DNA of 64,000 bases from UBA5342 sp965662645 (GCA_965662645.1 CBFIII010000012.1:1-64000), one strand, 5' to 3'; numbered from the stretch's first letter, positions 51,850 to 61,446 are shown. Numbers and translations: made by a program. The notes: generated by a model from the letters alone, not told the origin.

Positions 51850-52347
51850 ATGGATATTCGTTTAGCTTATATGAGGGAATTACCAGAGCTTGTAGAGATT
51901 CTACAAAAGGTCATTCCTTTGATGCATCAAGAAGGAAATTTTCAATGGGATGATGATTATCCAACTTTAGCTATTCTGGCAAATGATATAAAGGAACGTC
52001 ATCTCTTTGTGGCTCTTACGGATAGAAAAATAGTTGGATTTGTGGTAGTGAATGCATTGTTTCCTTCTGAATATGTGGGTGTTCCTTGGACAACAAGTCC
52101 TAATGCTTATACTTTTCATCGTTTGATGTTACATCCTTTGTACCGTGGTAAAGGTATTGCTAAGTCTTTGTTTCGTTTTGTAGAACATAGAGGGAGGGCG
52201 ATGGGTTTGCGCGCTATACGTGTAGATACCAATGAAAATAATAAAAGCATGGTGGCTCTTTTTGCAAAGTTTTCTTATGCTTTTGTGGGGAAGGTGACAT
52301 TTCGTGAGGTGAAATCTGACTTTTTATGTTACGAAAAAATACTCTAA
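51850..52347 (+). CDS. GNAT-family N-acetyltransferase
   Basis: The 165-residue protein has the GNAT fold. Acetyl-CoA-binding motif A reads HRLMLHPLYRGKGIAKSLF (Q/RxxGxG/A form RGKGIA), followed by ALRAIRVDTNENNKSMVALF. The substrate cannot be told from sequence. It ends four bases before the first in-frame codon of the lipid kinase gene, so they are probably cotranscribed. Confidence 0.88.
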   Translation: MDIRLAYMRELPELVEILQKVIPLMHQEGNFQWDDDYPTLAILANDIKERHLFVALTDRKIVGFVVVNALFPSEYVGVPWTTSPNAYTFHRLMLHPLYRGKGIAKSLFRFVEHRGRAMGLRAIRVDTNENNKSMVALFAKFSYAFVGKVTFREVKSDFLCYEKIL

Positions 52348-52360
52348 TTTTTTGATTAGT

Positions 52361-53224
52361 ATGCTGAAAAAAAAGGCTCTTCTTGTAGTCAATCCCTTTT
52401 CGGGAAATAAACGTGGACTGCGTGCAGCAGCTCTGATTGCAAGGCGCTTGCGTTTCCGTTATGATTTATCTCTGTTTGTAAGCAATGGTCCAGGAGAAGC
52501 TGCTGAAGCGGTGTTGAAGGCAAAAGATAGTATTGAGGTGGTTTTTGTTGTTGGTGGCGATGGTACTTTGAATGAAGTGTTGCAAGTCGTGGTTAATACG
52601 CCTTTAATATTAGGCGTTTTTCCTGTAGGGTCGGGTAATGCAACAGCCTATGAATTAGGAGTTTTGACAATGAAACAGGGAGTTCGTCGTATTCTGAATC
52701 AGAATGTGAGAACCTATGATTGTGGTCAGATGAATGAACGTTATTTTATGAATATTGTGGGTACCGGTTTTGATACTGTTGTAGCTGCCGAATTTGATAA
52801 AAAAGAAAACCGAGGACTTGCTGGCTATGTACGTCTTATTCTTAAGAATTACTTTAATTATGTGCCCATAAAAGTATTTCTTGATGATGATGAGAAAAAA
52901 TGGCAACGTAAAATATTTATGGTTAACATTGCTAATATGAGGCAGTTGGGTAATTTTGCTTTTACGGCTCCTATGGCTAAGCCCGATGATGGTGTTTTGG
53001 ATTTATGTATTCTGAAGCCTTTTCCTAAAGCCTTTACTTCCGATATTTTGTTACGCTTATTTGCTCGTAATTTGCAGACTAGTAGGTATTATGAACATTG
53101 CCCTGTGAAAAAAATACTTATCCAAGGTGATTTTTCCTATGCTAATATTGATGGAGAAATTATCTTTGTTGATGGTAAGATGGAAATAAAAGTTATTCCT
53201 CAGAGTGTTCGAATCTATTCTTAA
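52361..53224 (+). CDS. Diacylglycerol/sphingosine kinase family lipid kinase
   Basis: The 287-residue kinase has the DAGK catalytic signature GGDGT (65-69, in VVGGDGTLNEVL), the N-terminal NPFSGNKRG loop, and the FPVGSGNATA block. A C-terminal beta-rich domain completes the DgkB/LCB5 layout. In Bacteroidota relatives may phosphorylate diacylglycerol or sphingoid lipids; which is used here is not evident. The ATG at 52361 is preferred over a TTG three codons upstream. Confidence 0.88.
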   Translation: MLKKKALLVVNPFSGNKRGLRAAALIARRLRFRYDLSLFVSNGPGEAAEAVLKAKDSIEVVFVVGGDGTLNEVLQVVVNTPLILGVFPVGSGNATAYELGVLTMKQGVRRILNQNVRTYDCGQMNERYFMNIVGTGFDTVVAAEFDKKENRGLAGYVRLILKNYFNYVPIKVFLDDDEKKWQRKIFMVNIANMRQLGNFAFTAPMAKPDDGVLDLCILKPFPKAFTSDILLRLFARNLQTSRYYEHCPVKKILIQGDFSYANIDGEIIFVDGKMEIKVIPQSVRIYS

Positions 53225-53821
53225 TTAGGAGATTCCTAGTTGTGATTTTAGGTTATTTATCTCTTTTAAATAGCGATTAGCGACTTCTTGTTCACGTCGT
53301 AAAGTACGTTGACGGTAGGCGTCATATTCCTCGCGAGCTTCAGTAAGTTCTTTTTCTGCAAATCGTGTTATCTGATGACTCCTTTTATACATTATAAATA
53401 GAAAGATAGAACCGGTAATGAGCACTATTACTAAACTCCACATTAAAAAGTTATATCTTTGTTTGGGTATAAGTAAGGAGAAGAACTCCATAGCATCATT
53501 AGCTCTCATCTCATAATTATATTTCTCATTCAGTTGATTGTAGGCTTCTGTTTGAGCTTTGCTTTTCCCTTTTAAGTTTTTGATGGTTTCTTGTGCTGAA
53601 ATGATTTGATCTGACTTCTCTTGGTCGATAGCTTTTATATCAGAGAAATATTTTTGTAATTCAGCCCATTTAATAACACGATATACTGTTTTACTTTCTG
53701 TATATTTGTTTGAATTTTGATACAATTGATGATTAAGTGAATCTATGGTTTGAACCTCTGTAGCATAGCTACTAATGATGAATAACAATGAAAATAAAAA
53801 TGCTGCAATAAACGATTTCAT
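53225..53821 (-). CDS. Membrane coiled-coil protein, unknown function
   Basis: The 198-residue protein has a signal peptide (MKSFIAAFLFSLLFIISSYA), a periplasmic coiled coil (about 60-110), a transmembrane helix (about 125-144, FLMWSLVIVLITGSIFLFIM) and a cytosolic coiled coil (about 150-195). No enzymatic motif is visible. It is convergent with the lipid kinase gene, with no gap between them. A minus-strand TATTTTTG box at 53869-53876 may be its promoter. Confidence 0.7.
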   Translation of the reverse strand: MKSFIAAFLFSLLFIISSYATEVQTIDSLNHQLYQNSNKYTESKTVYRVIKWAELQKYFSDIKAIDQEKSDQIISAQETIKNLKGKSKAQTEAYNQLNEKYNYEMRANDAMEFFSLLIPKQRYNFLMWSLVIVLITGSIFLFIMYKRSHQITRFAEKELTEAREEYDAYRQRTLRREQEVANRYLKEINNLKSQLGIS

Positions 53822-53966
53822 AAGATGTTCTTTTATAGTTAATATGTTATCCTATTCTTAATTGAATGCAAAAATACAATTAATCAGTAAACAGAACTAT
53901 TTATTCTGATATAGAACGATAGAAAATTTTAATTGTTGTTATAAAAAACCGAAAATTATTAATATT

Positions 53967-54062
53967 GAATCCCACATTGTGGGTTTTATACCATGCAGCT
54001 TGCTGCGAATAAAAAAGTATTTCGAATTGATAATCAGTTTTTTGCAGCGGGGTTGTTCATTA
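53967..54062 (+). repeat. Dispersed intergenic repeat, copy 10 (class I right half)
   Basis: GAATCCCACATTGTGGG, GCAGCTTGCTGCGAATAA, then TATTTCGAATTGATAATCAG and TTTGCAGCGGGGTTGTTCAT. It lies upstream of the glutathione peroxidase gene and creates a spurious in-frame N-terminal extension beginning at 53993. Confidence 0.88.
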
Positions 54063-54112
54063 AAAAAATAAAGTTGTATTTTAAAATTGAGTTTAATTTA
54101 AAATTTTTTGAA

Positions 54113-54646
54113 ATGAAAGGAATAATAATAGTAATAGCTCTTATGATAATGCCAATGCTACAGGCTCAGGTTAGTTTTTATGATTTAAATGCTAAAACTA
54201 TTGATGGCAAAGATTTTTCTTTTGAGAGCTTAAAGGGAAAGAAAGTTTTAGTGGTTAATGTGGCTTCTAAGTGTGGTTTTACTCCTCAATATGAAGAGTT
54301 AGAATTGATGTATCAACTTTATGGGGGCAATGATTTCACTATTATTGGTTTTCCCGCCAATGATTTTATGAAACAAGAGCCTGGTACTGATGAAGAAATC
54401 ATGTCTTTTTGTACGGCTAATTATGGTGTTACTTTTCAAATGATGTCTAAAATCAGTGTTAAGGGTGACGATATACATCCTGTTTATCAATGGTTAACGG
54501 ATAAAAAACAGAATGGTGTTAAAGATTCAAGTGTTAAATGGAACTTTCAAAAGTATTTAATTGACGAAAAAGGTCATTTGGTGGAGGTTTTCTCTTCCAA
54601 AACAAAACCACTTTCTGAGGATATTGTTCAGTTCCTTAAGAAATAG
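54113..54646 (+). CDS. Glutathione peroxidase family thiol peroxidase, secreted
   Basis: The 177-residue protein has an N-terminal signal peptide (MKGIIIVIALMIMPMLQAQ) and a thioredoxin-like GPx domain. The peroxidatic residue is Cys54 (SKCGFTPQ), not selenocysteine, and the Trp/Asn of the catalytic tetrad are in KWNFQKYL. The block FPANDFMKQEPG replaces the usual FPCNQFGxQEPG: the catalytic Gln position is Asp and the neighbouring Cys is Ala. Such enzymes often take electrons from thioredoxin. The start is the ATG after repeat copy 10; the 3' end overlaps the convergent ABC gene by 11 bases. Confidence 0.9.
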   Translation: MKGIIIVIALMIMPMLQAQVSFYDLNAKTIDGKDFSFESLKGKKVLVVNVASKCGFTPQYEELELMYQLYGGNDFTIIGFPANDFMKQEPGTDEEIMSFCTANYGVTFQMMSKISVKGDDIHPVYQWLTDKKQNGVKDSSVKWNFQKYLIDEKGHLVEVFSSKTKPLSEDIVQFLKK

Positions 54647-55457
54647 TTTTATCGTTCTCTTTACTTTTCATCATTCTACGTGAGATAGGGAAGATGGCTG
54701 GACGGCCCGAGAGCGGATTCTTCTGTGTGATGACTAAGGCATTATGAACCGATTCTATGTTTTCGTAAGTGAGGACTTCTTCTGGTGTACCTGTTGTATA
54801 GACTTTGCCTTCTTTCATCATCATCAGTTGTTCACAATACTCCCCTGCCATATTTAAGTCATGAATAACCATCATTATCGTGAGTTTGCTTTCTTGATTG
54901 AGTGTATGTAATAGATTGAGAATATCTATAGCATGAGAGATGTCAAGGTGAGAAGTAGGCTCATCTAATAACAGTAATTCTGGTTCTTGACTTAAGGCAC
55001 GTGCTATGGCTGCTAATTGCTGTTCTCCACCACTAAGCTCGGTCATCTTTTTGTCTTTAAAACGATAGGTGTCCGTTAATTTCATGTAGTGATGGGCTAT
55101 TTCATAGTCCTTCTTGCTTTCAATAAAGTGCAAGGGTTTTTGATAGGGGATGCGACCTAACAGTACATATTCTTCTACCGAAATGGAAGGGCTTCCTACA
55201 TTTTGATTAACGATGGCTAAGTGTTTAGCTCTTTTTTCGCGTTTCATTTTGTGGAGGTCTTCATTTTGAAATAAAATCTGACCTGTAACAGGTGCTAATT
55301 CTCCTGTTATGCCTCTGAATAAGGTGGTTTTACCTGCACCATTAGGACCTATAATACCATAAAAATCTCCTTTGTTAACCTCCAAGTGATCTACTTGAAT
55401 AGCAAATTTAGAAGAATATCCGCAGGAAAAATTCGATATGTTTAGTAATGGTTCCAT
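54636..55457 (-). CDS. Orphan ABC transporter ATPase, iron/siderophore or cobalamin type
   Basis: The 273-residue ATPase has Walker A GPNGAGKTTL, signature LSGGEQQL, Walker B LLLLDEPTSHLD and switch His in MVIHDLN, typical of FecE/BtuD partners of FecCD permeases. No permease or binding protein adjoins it, so it must serve a system encoded elsewhere or be shared. The ATG at 55457 is used in preference to a TTG three codons earlier. Confidence 0.85.
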   Translation of the reverse strand: MEPLLNISNFSCGYSSKFAIQVDHLEVNKGDFYGIIGPNGAGKTTLFRGITGELAPVTGQILFQNEDLHKMKREKRAKHLAIVNQNVGSPSISVEEYVLLGRIPYQKPLHFIESKKDYEIAHHYMKLTDTYRFKDKKMTELSGGEQQLAAIARALSQEPELLLLDEPTSHLDISHAIDILNLLHTLNQESKLTIMMVIHDLNMAGEYCEQLMMMKEGKVYTTGTPEEVLTYENIESVHNALVITQKNPLSGRPAIFPISRRMMKSKENDKTIS

Positions 55458-55535
55458 TATTGACAAAGGAAATGAAAATAATACAAAGCAAGGTTGTTTG
55501 TCACTGTGTGTTATTATTACTAGTTTAGTTTTATA

Positions 55536-55572
55536 AAAAAAGAGGATTTTGTCAGTCCAAAATCCTCCTTTA
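55536..55572. terminator. Terminator downstream of glnS
   Basis: GAGGATTTTG / CAAAATCCTC perfect stem with a 6-base loop between A and T tracts. Confidence 0.85.
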
Positions 55573-55609
55573 TTTTTTCATAAATGATTAAACGGATGTT
55601 GTAAGTGGT

Positions 55610-57296
55610 TTATCTTTTTTTACCCCACGAATCACGTAAGCCTACTGTTCTATTGAATACTAGCTTGTCAGCTGTACTGTCCTGATCGATATTAAAATAC
55701 CCAATACGTTGAAATTGAAAGATGTCTAATATTTTAGCTTGCGCTAATGAAGGTTCTACTTTTGCAGTAATGACATCTAAAGAATCAGGGTTTATAAATT
55801 CTAAGAAGTCTTTGTCTTTGTGTCCCAATGGGTTTTCATCTAAGAAAAGACGATCATAAAGACGCACTTCTGCATCTAGCGACTCTGTGACAGATACCCA
55901 ATGTAGTAATCCTTTCACTTTACGATTGCTTCCTGGTAATCCACTGCGTGTTTCAGGATCGTAAGTACAATGAATTTCTAATATTTCACCTGTTACCTCG
56001 TCTTTTTTATAACCTTCGCATTTAATAATATAACCTCCTTTGAGTCGTACCTCACGGTCTGGACCTAAACGGAAAAATTTCTTTGGCGGTTCTTCCATAA
56101 AGTCATTACGTTCGATATATAATTCGCGTGTAAATGGTACTTCACGGCTACCCATGGTTTCGTCTTCTGGGTTATTAATGATAGTCATCATTTCTACTTT
56201 ATCCTCAGGATAGTTGGTCAGTATGAGTTTTACGGGATCTAATACCGCATACACACGTGGTGCTTTTTTATTTAAATCTTCACGTACGGCAAATTCTAAG
56301 AGAGAGATGTCATTGGTAGCTTCAAACTTAGTATAACCTATACTGTGAATAAAATTTTTGATTGAATCTGCGGTGTAACCACGGCGTCGCATTCCTGATA
56401 TTGTTGGCATACGAGGATCATCCCATCCTGTAACGTGTCCTTCTTCTACCAGTAACATCAACTTACGCTTACTCATTACGGTGTAAGTCAGGTTTAGACG
56501 GTTGAATTCTGTTTGTTGTGGACGATAATCAGAATCTTTTAAATGATCTATGAACCAGTCGTAAAGAGGACGGTGAACTTCAAATTCTAAGGTACATAAT
56601 GAGTTGGTAATGCCCTCGAAATAATCACTTTGTCCGTGAGCAAAGTCATACATCGGATAGGCGTTCCAATTGGTACCTGTACGGTGATGTGGCATCTTGA
56701 TAATACGGTAAATAATAGGGTCTCGCATGTGCATATTAGGTGAAGTCATATCCACTTTTGCACGGAGTACACATGAGCCTTCTTCTAATTCTCCCGTATT
56801 CATTTTTTCAAAGAGAGCTAGACTTTCGTCAATAGCACGATTGCGATAAGGGCTCTCTATTCCTGGATGTGTGGGTGTGCCTTTTTGTGAAGAGATTTCA
56901 TCTGCTTTTTGTTCATCAATATAGGCTAAGCCTTCTTTGATAAGTTTAATTGCAAAATCCCATAATTGCTGAAAATAATCGGAAGTGTAATATTCACGAT
57001 CGTTCCAATCAAACCCCAACCATTTGATGTCTTTTTTTATACCATCAACAAAATCAGTTCGTTCTTTTGTAGGATTAGTATCATCAAAACGGAGGTTACA
57101 TTTGCCACCAAACTGTTCTGCCATTCCAAAGTCTAAACAGATAGCTTTAGCATGACCAATATGAAGGTGTCCATTAGGTTCTGGAGGGAAGCGAGTATGT
57201 ACACGACCATCATTAAGGCCGTCTTTTACTGCTTCTTCTATCATTGTGGCAATAAAGTTATGATTTCCTTTGGGTGCGTTTTCGCTTTCTTTATGT
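55610..57296 (-). CDS. glnS: Glutaminyl-tRNA synthetase, 5' end in the sequence gap
   Basis: Class I synthetase that charges tRNA-Gln. About 561 residues are visible, close to the family total, so only a few N-terminal residues and the start codon are lost in the Ns. The HIGH motif is in PPEPNGHLHIGHAKAI, the KMSKS-like motif is VMSKRKLMLL, and the C-terminal anticodon-binding beta-barrels follow (PFTRELYIERNDF). Direct charging means the organism need not use the GatCAB route for Gln. A start at an internal ATG such as 57243 is less likely because upstream residues resemble the family N-terminus. Confidence 0.95.
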
Positions 57297-57632
57297 NNNN
57301 NNNNNNNNNNNNNNNNNNNNNNNNNNNNNNNNNNNNNNNNNNNNNNNNNNNNNNNNNNNNNNNNNNNNNNNNNNNNNNNNNNNNNNNNNNNNNNNNNNNN
57401 NNNNNNNNNNNNNNNNNNNNNNNNNNNNNNNNNNNNNNNNNNNNNNNNNNNNNNNNNNNNNNNNNNNNNNNNNNNNNNNNNNNNNNNNNNNNNNNNNNNN
57501 NNNNNNNNNNNNNNNNNNNNNNNNNNNNNNNNNNNNNNNNNNNNNNNNNNNNNNNNNNNNNNNNNNNNNNNNNNNNNNNNNNNNNNNNNNNNNNNNNNNN
57601 NNNNNNNNNNNNNNNNNNNNNNNNNNNNNNNN
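57297..57632. other. Assembly gap of 336 Ns
   Basis: Unknown bases that hide the 3' part of the SDR gene and the start of glnS. If the length is real, it fits about 80-90 SDR residues plus a short intergenic piece. Confidence 0.98.
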
Positions 57633-58112
57633 ACCACTTTTTGATGCGGTATATGAGCCCGTCGATGGATTAGGAAATAAATCACAAGTAGATTGGGTAT
57701 TTATTATTGTTCCGTGAGTTTTATGGTTTCTCATGATGTTTGCTACCTCACGTGTGAATATCATTGGTGCACGCATGTTAACGGCATACATGGCGTCAAA
57801 ATCAGTTGTCTTTATGTTAAATATTTCAGCTTTCGCTGAATTCATTCCTACGTTGTTAAATAAATAGTCTATGGTGTTAAATTTTTCTTTCGTTTCATCA
57901 ATAAATGTACAGATTTCCTCTTCATTATTGACATCTAATGATTTAACATAATAACATTTTGTGTCAATGTTTTTTTCTTTGAATAGATCAACCAGTTCTT
58001 TAATGTCTCGTGAGCATACCGACACATTACAGCCTAAATCAATAAGTTGTTTTGTTAGTTCTAAACCTATGCCTTTTGAGGCTCCTGTTATAATGGCTGT
58101 CTTTTTTAACAT
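57633..58112 (-). CDS. Short-chain dehydrogenase/reductase, C-terminal part in the gap
   Basis: The first 160 residues of an NAD(P)-dependent SDR enzyme are visible: nucleotide loop GASKGIGLEL, NNVG motif and the catalytic Tyr and Lys in YTASKSG. Classical SDRs have about 240-250 residues. The substrate is unknown. It lies eight bases after ftsZ on the same strand, probably cotranscribed with the division genes. Confidence 0.88.
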
Positions 58113-58120
58113 AACTATTT

Positions 58121-59386
58121 TTATCTTATGTCCTTTTGTTTTCGTAAGAAAGCAGGGATTTTTTCAAGACTTTCCATAAAAGCGTAGTTATCATAATCTT
58201 CTTTTTTTAGATGTCCTTTTATACCAAATGGGACTTCTTGATTTGTTTGCGGACGCTGTGGTATTTTATTATAAAGATTATCAATTTTTTGTTGTTTCTC
58301 TGTTTCTTCTTTTTGGAAATCAACGACTCTAGCTCTGGGTTCTTTAGGTGTTTTATGTAGTGGTTTTTCGTTAGGTCTGTAAATCGTTTTGTTCGTTTGG
58401 TGAAGAGCAAGGTTAGAGGTGGTGAAGCCTGTTGCTATGATGGTGACGTTTATTTCATCTTCTAGGTTCTCATCATTGCCTAGTCCCATAATAACGGATG
58501 CATTTTCACCTGCTAATTGTAGTACATATTCTTGTATATCATCCACTTCTCCCATAGTAGCTTCTTTGTTGGGATTAGATGTTATGTTGATGAGAATATC
58601 TTTTGCTCCTCTGATGTCATTGTCGTTTAATAGTGGAGAGAGTAGTGCATTTTTAATGGAAGTAACGGCTCTTTCTTCTCCTTTTCCAGTGCCTGAGCCC
58701 ATAAGTGCAACACCACTGTTTCTCATAACGGTTTCTACATCAGCGAAATCGACGTTTATATGCCCATGTGTAGTTATGATTTCGGCGATGCCTTTTGCCG
58801 CAATGGCTAAGATGTCGTCAGCATGTGCAAAAGCATTGCTTACCCCTAAGTCGCCATACATTTCTTTTAATCGGTCATTTTTAATAACCAAAAGGGCATC
58901 CACTGTTTTTTGCATTTCTTCGAGGCCTGCAATGGCTTGTTTGATGCGATGTGGTCCTTCAAATTTGAAAGGTATCGTAACTATTCCTATAGTCAGGATG
59001 TCGCGTTCGCGAGCACATTGAGCAATGATAGGAGCTGCTCCTGTACCTGTGCCTCCTCCCATACCAGCGGTGATAAACACCATTTTAGTATGTTTTGTTA
59101 GGAGTTCTTCTATTTCATTTAAGCTTTCGATAGCGGCTTCTCGACCTCTTTCTGGTTTGCTTCCAGCACCTAAGCCTTCTGTTAAGCTAGCTCCTAATTG
59201 TACTTTTATAGGGACTTCAGAATTGTCGAGGGCCTGATAATCAGTGTTACAAATGGCAAAATCAACATCTTTAATGCCTTCTTTATACATATGATTAACG
59301 GCATTGCCTCCGCCACCGCCTACGCCGATCACTTTTATAATGGATGCTGAATGGTGTTGTTCAGCAAAATCTAATAATTCGCTCAT
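58121..59386 (-). CDS. ftsZ: Cell division protein FtsZ
   Basis: Tubulin-like GTPase that forms the division ring; 421 aa. The GTP-binding signature GGGTGTGAAP is at 111-120 and GVGGGGGNAV at the N-terminus. The T7 loop with catalytic Asp residues is in FADVETVMRNSGVALMG. A variable Lys/Glu/Gln-rich linker precedes the conserved C-terminal peptide IPAFLRKQ, which binds FtsA. It lies 19 bases after ftsA. Confidence 0.97.
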   Translation of the reverse strand: MSELLDFAEQHHSASIIKVIGVGGGGGNAVNHMYKEGIKDVDFAICNTDYQALDNSEVPIKVQLGASLTEGLGAGSKPERGREAAIESLNEIEELLTKHTKMVFITAGMGGGTGTGAAPIIAQCARERDILTIGIVTIPFKFEGPHRIKQAIAGLEEMQKTVDALLVIKNDRLKEMYGDLGVSNAFAHADDILAIAAKGIAEIITTHGHINVDFADVETVMRNSGVALMGSGTGKGEERAVTSIKNALLSPLLNDNDIRGAKDILINITSNPNKEATMGEVDDIQEYVLQLAGENASVIMGLGNDENLEDEINVTIIATGFTTSNLALHQTNKTIYRPNEKPLHKTPKEPRARVVDFQKEETEKQQKIDNLYNKIPQRPQTNQEVPFGIKGHLKKEDYDNYAFMESLEKIPAFLRKQKDIR

Positions 59387-59405
59387 AATCTATGACATTA
59401 TGTAT

Positions 59406-60692
59406 TTATTCTAGGCTTGTATCTTCTTCTTCAAACAGTTCTTCAAATATAGAACGCATACCTCTAAATAAGTTTTTCTTTTCTTTCGTTTTATTCTCTT
59501 TTTTAGGTGTTTCTTCTTCTTCTGTTTTTTCTACTTTTTCTTCTTTTTTACAATTATTTTGGCCTAACAGTAATAATCCGCATATCTCAGCATCGTTGGC
59601 CGTGAATTTTGTATCGGTTTGGTTCGACACACAGTTTCGAATTTCTGCAATCCTAGAGTTGAGGTTCGTTTTTAAAGTGACAAAATAAGAGAGATTTTTT
59701 ATGCTTGTTACATTACCAGAGAGCACTAATCCTTCACTTAGCAGGTACATAAAACCAGATTTTTCTAATTGATATTTTATGTTGAGAAGAATTTCTTCTA
59801 AACGTGCTTCAATAATCTCTACAATATAGCGGGTTGGAAATATTTTTTTGATGTCATTTTTAGTCGTTAATTCCATTTCCGCATCTTCAACGAGGCTCGC
59901 ACATACAGCTCCAAATTGGTGATCCATATATAGTTCCTCGGCTAATGAATACGATATGTTTAAAGTCCTGCTTAAGTCTTCAATAATTAGTTTCGTGCCT
60001 AAAGGAATGCAGACGGCATATTGTAAGATGCTATCTTTATAAACAGCTAATTTAGAGGTTCCATAGCCTATTTTTACAGCTGCAGCTCCGTTGTGTTTTT
60101 CTTCTGGTGTGAGTGTTGATTCCGCTACTGCTTGTGGCGAGAGAAACAGTTCCGCTATATTTATTTCAGCCTGATTTAAAGTGCTTACGATGCGATCAAG
60201 ACTTTCTTCGTTTCCCGTAATAGTCAGGTAGTCGGCTTCAATACGCTGACAGGCCATACCTTCAGGGGCTGGCGCTTTTTCTCCATCAATACGGTAACAA
60301 GTAGGTTTACAATAGACTTGTTCGTCTTTGTTTGGCACCTGTTTTAGTTCTTCATTATCGTTGAGACTTTTAATGACCTCTTCAGTAACTATTGAGCCCT
60401 CACCCAGCGCTTTATTGATGCTTATTCTTTCACTGAAAAGCATGGTTCCTGACGTAGATATATATACTTTTTCAATGGTCGCTTTTTGGCGCTGTTGAAT
60501 CTTTAGTACAAGAGATTGTATCTCTTTAGCTACGGCCGCTTCATTGATGATTTTGCCGTATTTAACATACGAAGTGGGAGATGATTCGGTATCAATAATG
60601 TTAATATCGCCCTTTGTCGTTCTTGTTCCTAATGTTAGGGTGATTTTAGCGCTGCCGATATCTAATGCTGCTGTAAAATTGCTATAATTCAT
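59406..60692 (-). CDS. ftsA: Cell division protein FtsA
   Basis: Actin-like protein that tethers FtsZ to the membrane; 428 aa. Actin-fold phosphate motifs ALDIGSAKITL and VKIGYGTSKLAVY are present. The linker is Lys/Glu-rich (about 385-410) and the C-terminal amphipathic helix LFRGMRSIFEELFEEE should bind the membrane. Sequence similarity is weaker than for FtsZ but the position between ftsQ and ftsZ makes the call safe. Confidence 0.93.
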   Translation of the reverse strand: MNYSNFTAALDIGSAKITLTLGTRTTKGDINIIDTESSPTSYVKYGKIINEAAVAKEIQSLVLKIQQRQKATIEKVYISTSGTMLFSERISINKALGEGSIVTEEVIKSLNDNEELKQVPNKDEQVYCKPTCYRIDGEKAPAPEGMACQRIEADYLTITGNEESLDRIVSTLNQAEINIAELFLSPQAVAESTLTPEEKHNGAAAVKIGYGTSKLAVYKDSILQYAVCIPLGTKLIIEDLSRTLNISYSLAEELYMDHQFGAVCASLVEDAEMELTTKNDIKKIFPTRYIVEIIEARLEEILLNIKYQLEKSGFMYLLSEGLVLSGNVTSIKNLSYFVTLKTNLNSRIAEIRNCVSNQTDTKFTANDAEICGLLLLGQNNCKKEEKVEKTEEEETPKKENKTKEKKNLFRGMRSIFEELFEEEDTSLE

Positions 60693-60720
60693 CGTCTTCT
60701 GCTTTTGGGTCTCTTATTCT

Positions 60721-61446
60721 TTATTTTTTTGTGCAAACTATTTGTCCATCAAATTTCAAACTAATCTTTTTGTACTTATTCCAAGAGTTGTTATTAAAAA
60801 TTTGCAGGTATAAAGCTTTTAAGCTTTGTAATTTAGTGTCGAGATTTGTGGCATCACCTAACTCAATAATATTGCGTCCAGCCCTAGGTATTAAGGCGTA
60901 TTCTCCATTTTTTAAGACGATGATTTGTTCTATTTGGGCGGTCCAAAATGGATCTTTTTGTAAAGTCGTAGCAATGAGGAATAAATCAGGTAGATGTTCT
61001 TTTTCTATGTAACCGTTAATGATGGGTACATGAGCAGTATAAAAACGAGATGGTGGCATTTCGCGACCATCTTCGTCGAGATAGAAATTGTCTTTGTCTG
61101 TCAGTACTCGAGCGATAGGGTGTCGTTGATTTACTTTGATTCTTATAGTACCATTACTCAAAAAATAACATTCACAATCTTTAATAGACGAATGGTGATT
61201 GACAAGTCGCTCTAATGAGTCGAGATTTATTTCAGAAGGTAATTTGGTAAGTAGTTTAAAATCATTTTCTTTTAGGATGTTACGTATGTCATTAGTTTGT
61301 ACAAAACGTGTACTAATGCTATCATTAATAACGATATCAACGGCTGTACAATATGCTTTATTATAGGCCACATTAACGAAGCTCATCATCGTTATGATGT
61401 AAGTCCCGATTAAAGAATAGCCTATTATATATTTTAAACCTTTCAC
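60721..61446 (-). CDS. ftsQ: Cell division protein FtsQ/DivIB
   Basis: Bitopic inner-membrane protein of the divisome, 241 aa. A short cytosolic N-terminus and one transmembrane helix (about 6-25) are followed by a POTRA-like and beta domain (about 35-235) with KQ/NQRHPIARV and the YLDEDGREMP block typical of FtsQ. The start is GTG at 61446. It lies six bases after murC. Confidence 0.9.
   Translation of the reverse strand: MKGLKYIIGYSLIGTYIITMMSFVNVAYNKAYCTAVDIVINDSISTRFVQTNDIRNILKENDFKLLTKLPSEINLDSLERLVNHHSSIKDCECYFLSNGTIRIKVNQRHPIARVLTDKDNFYLDEDGREMPPSRFYTAHVPIINGYIEKEHLPDLFLIATTLQKDPFWTAQIEQIIVLKNGEYALIPRAGRNIIELGDATNLDTKLQSLKALYLQIFNNNSWNKYKKISLKFDGQIVCTKK

Noticed and set aside
9550..54062. 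The repeats as ordinary terminators
   Set aside because: They lie on either strand relative to genes, precede genes as often as they follow them, and separate true terminators are present beside several copies.
53993..54112. 40-residue N-terminal extension of the glutathione peroxidase
   Set aside because: It is translated from repeat copy 10, and a normal signal peptide begins at the ATG at 54113.
57749..57754. CACGTG as a third parS site
   Set aside because: The flanking arms match the parS consensus poorly (core only).
58419..59021. 200-codon open frame antisense to ftsZ
   Set aside because: A shadow of conserved ftsZ codons; no own motif or start context.
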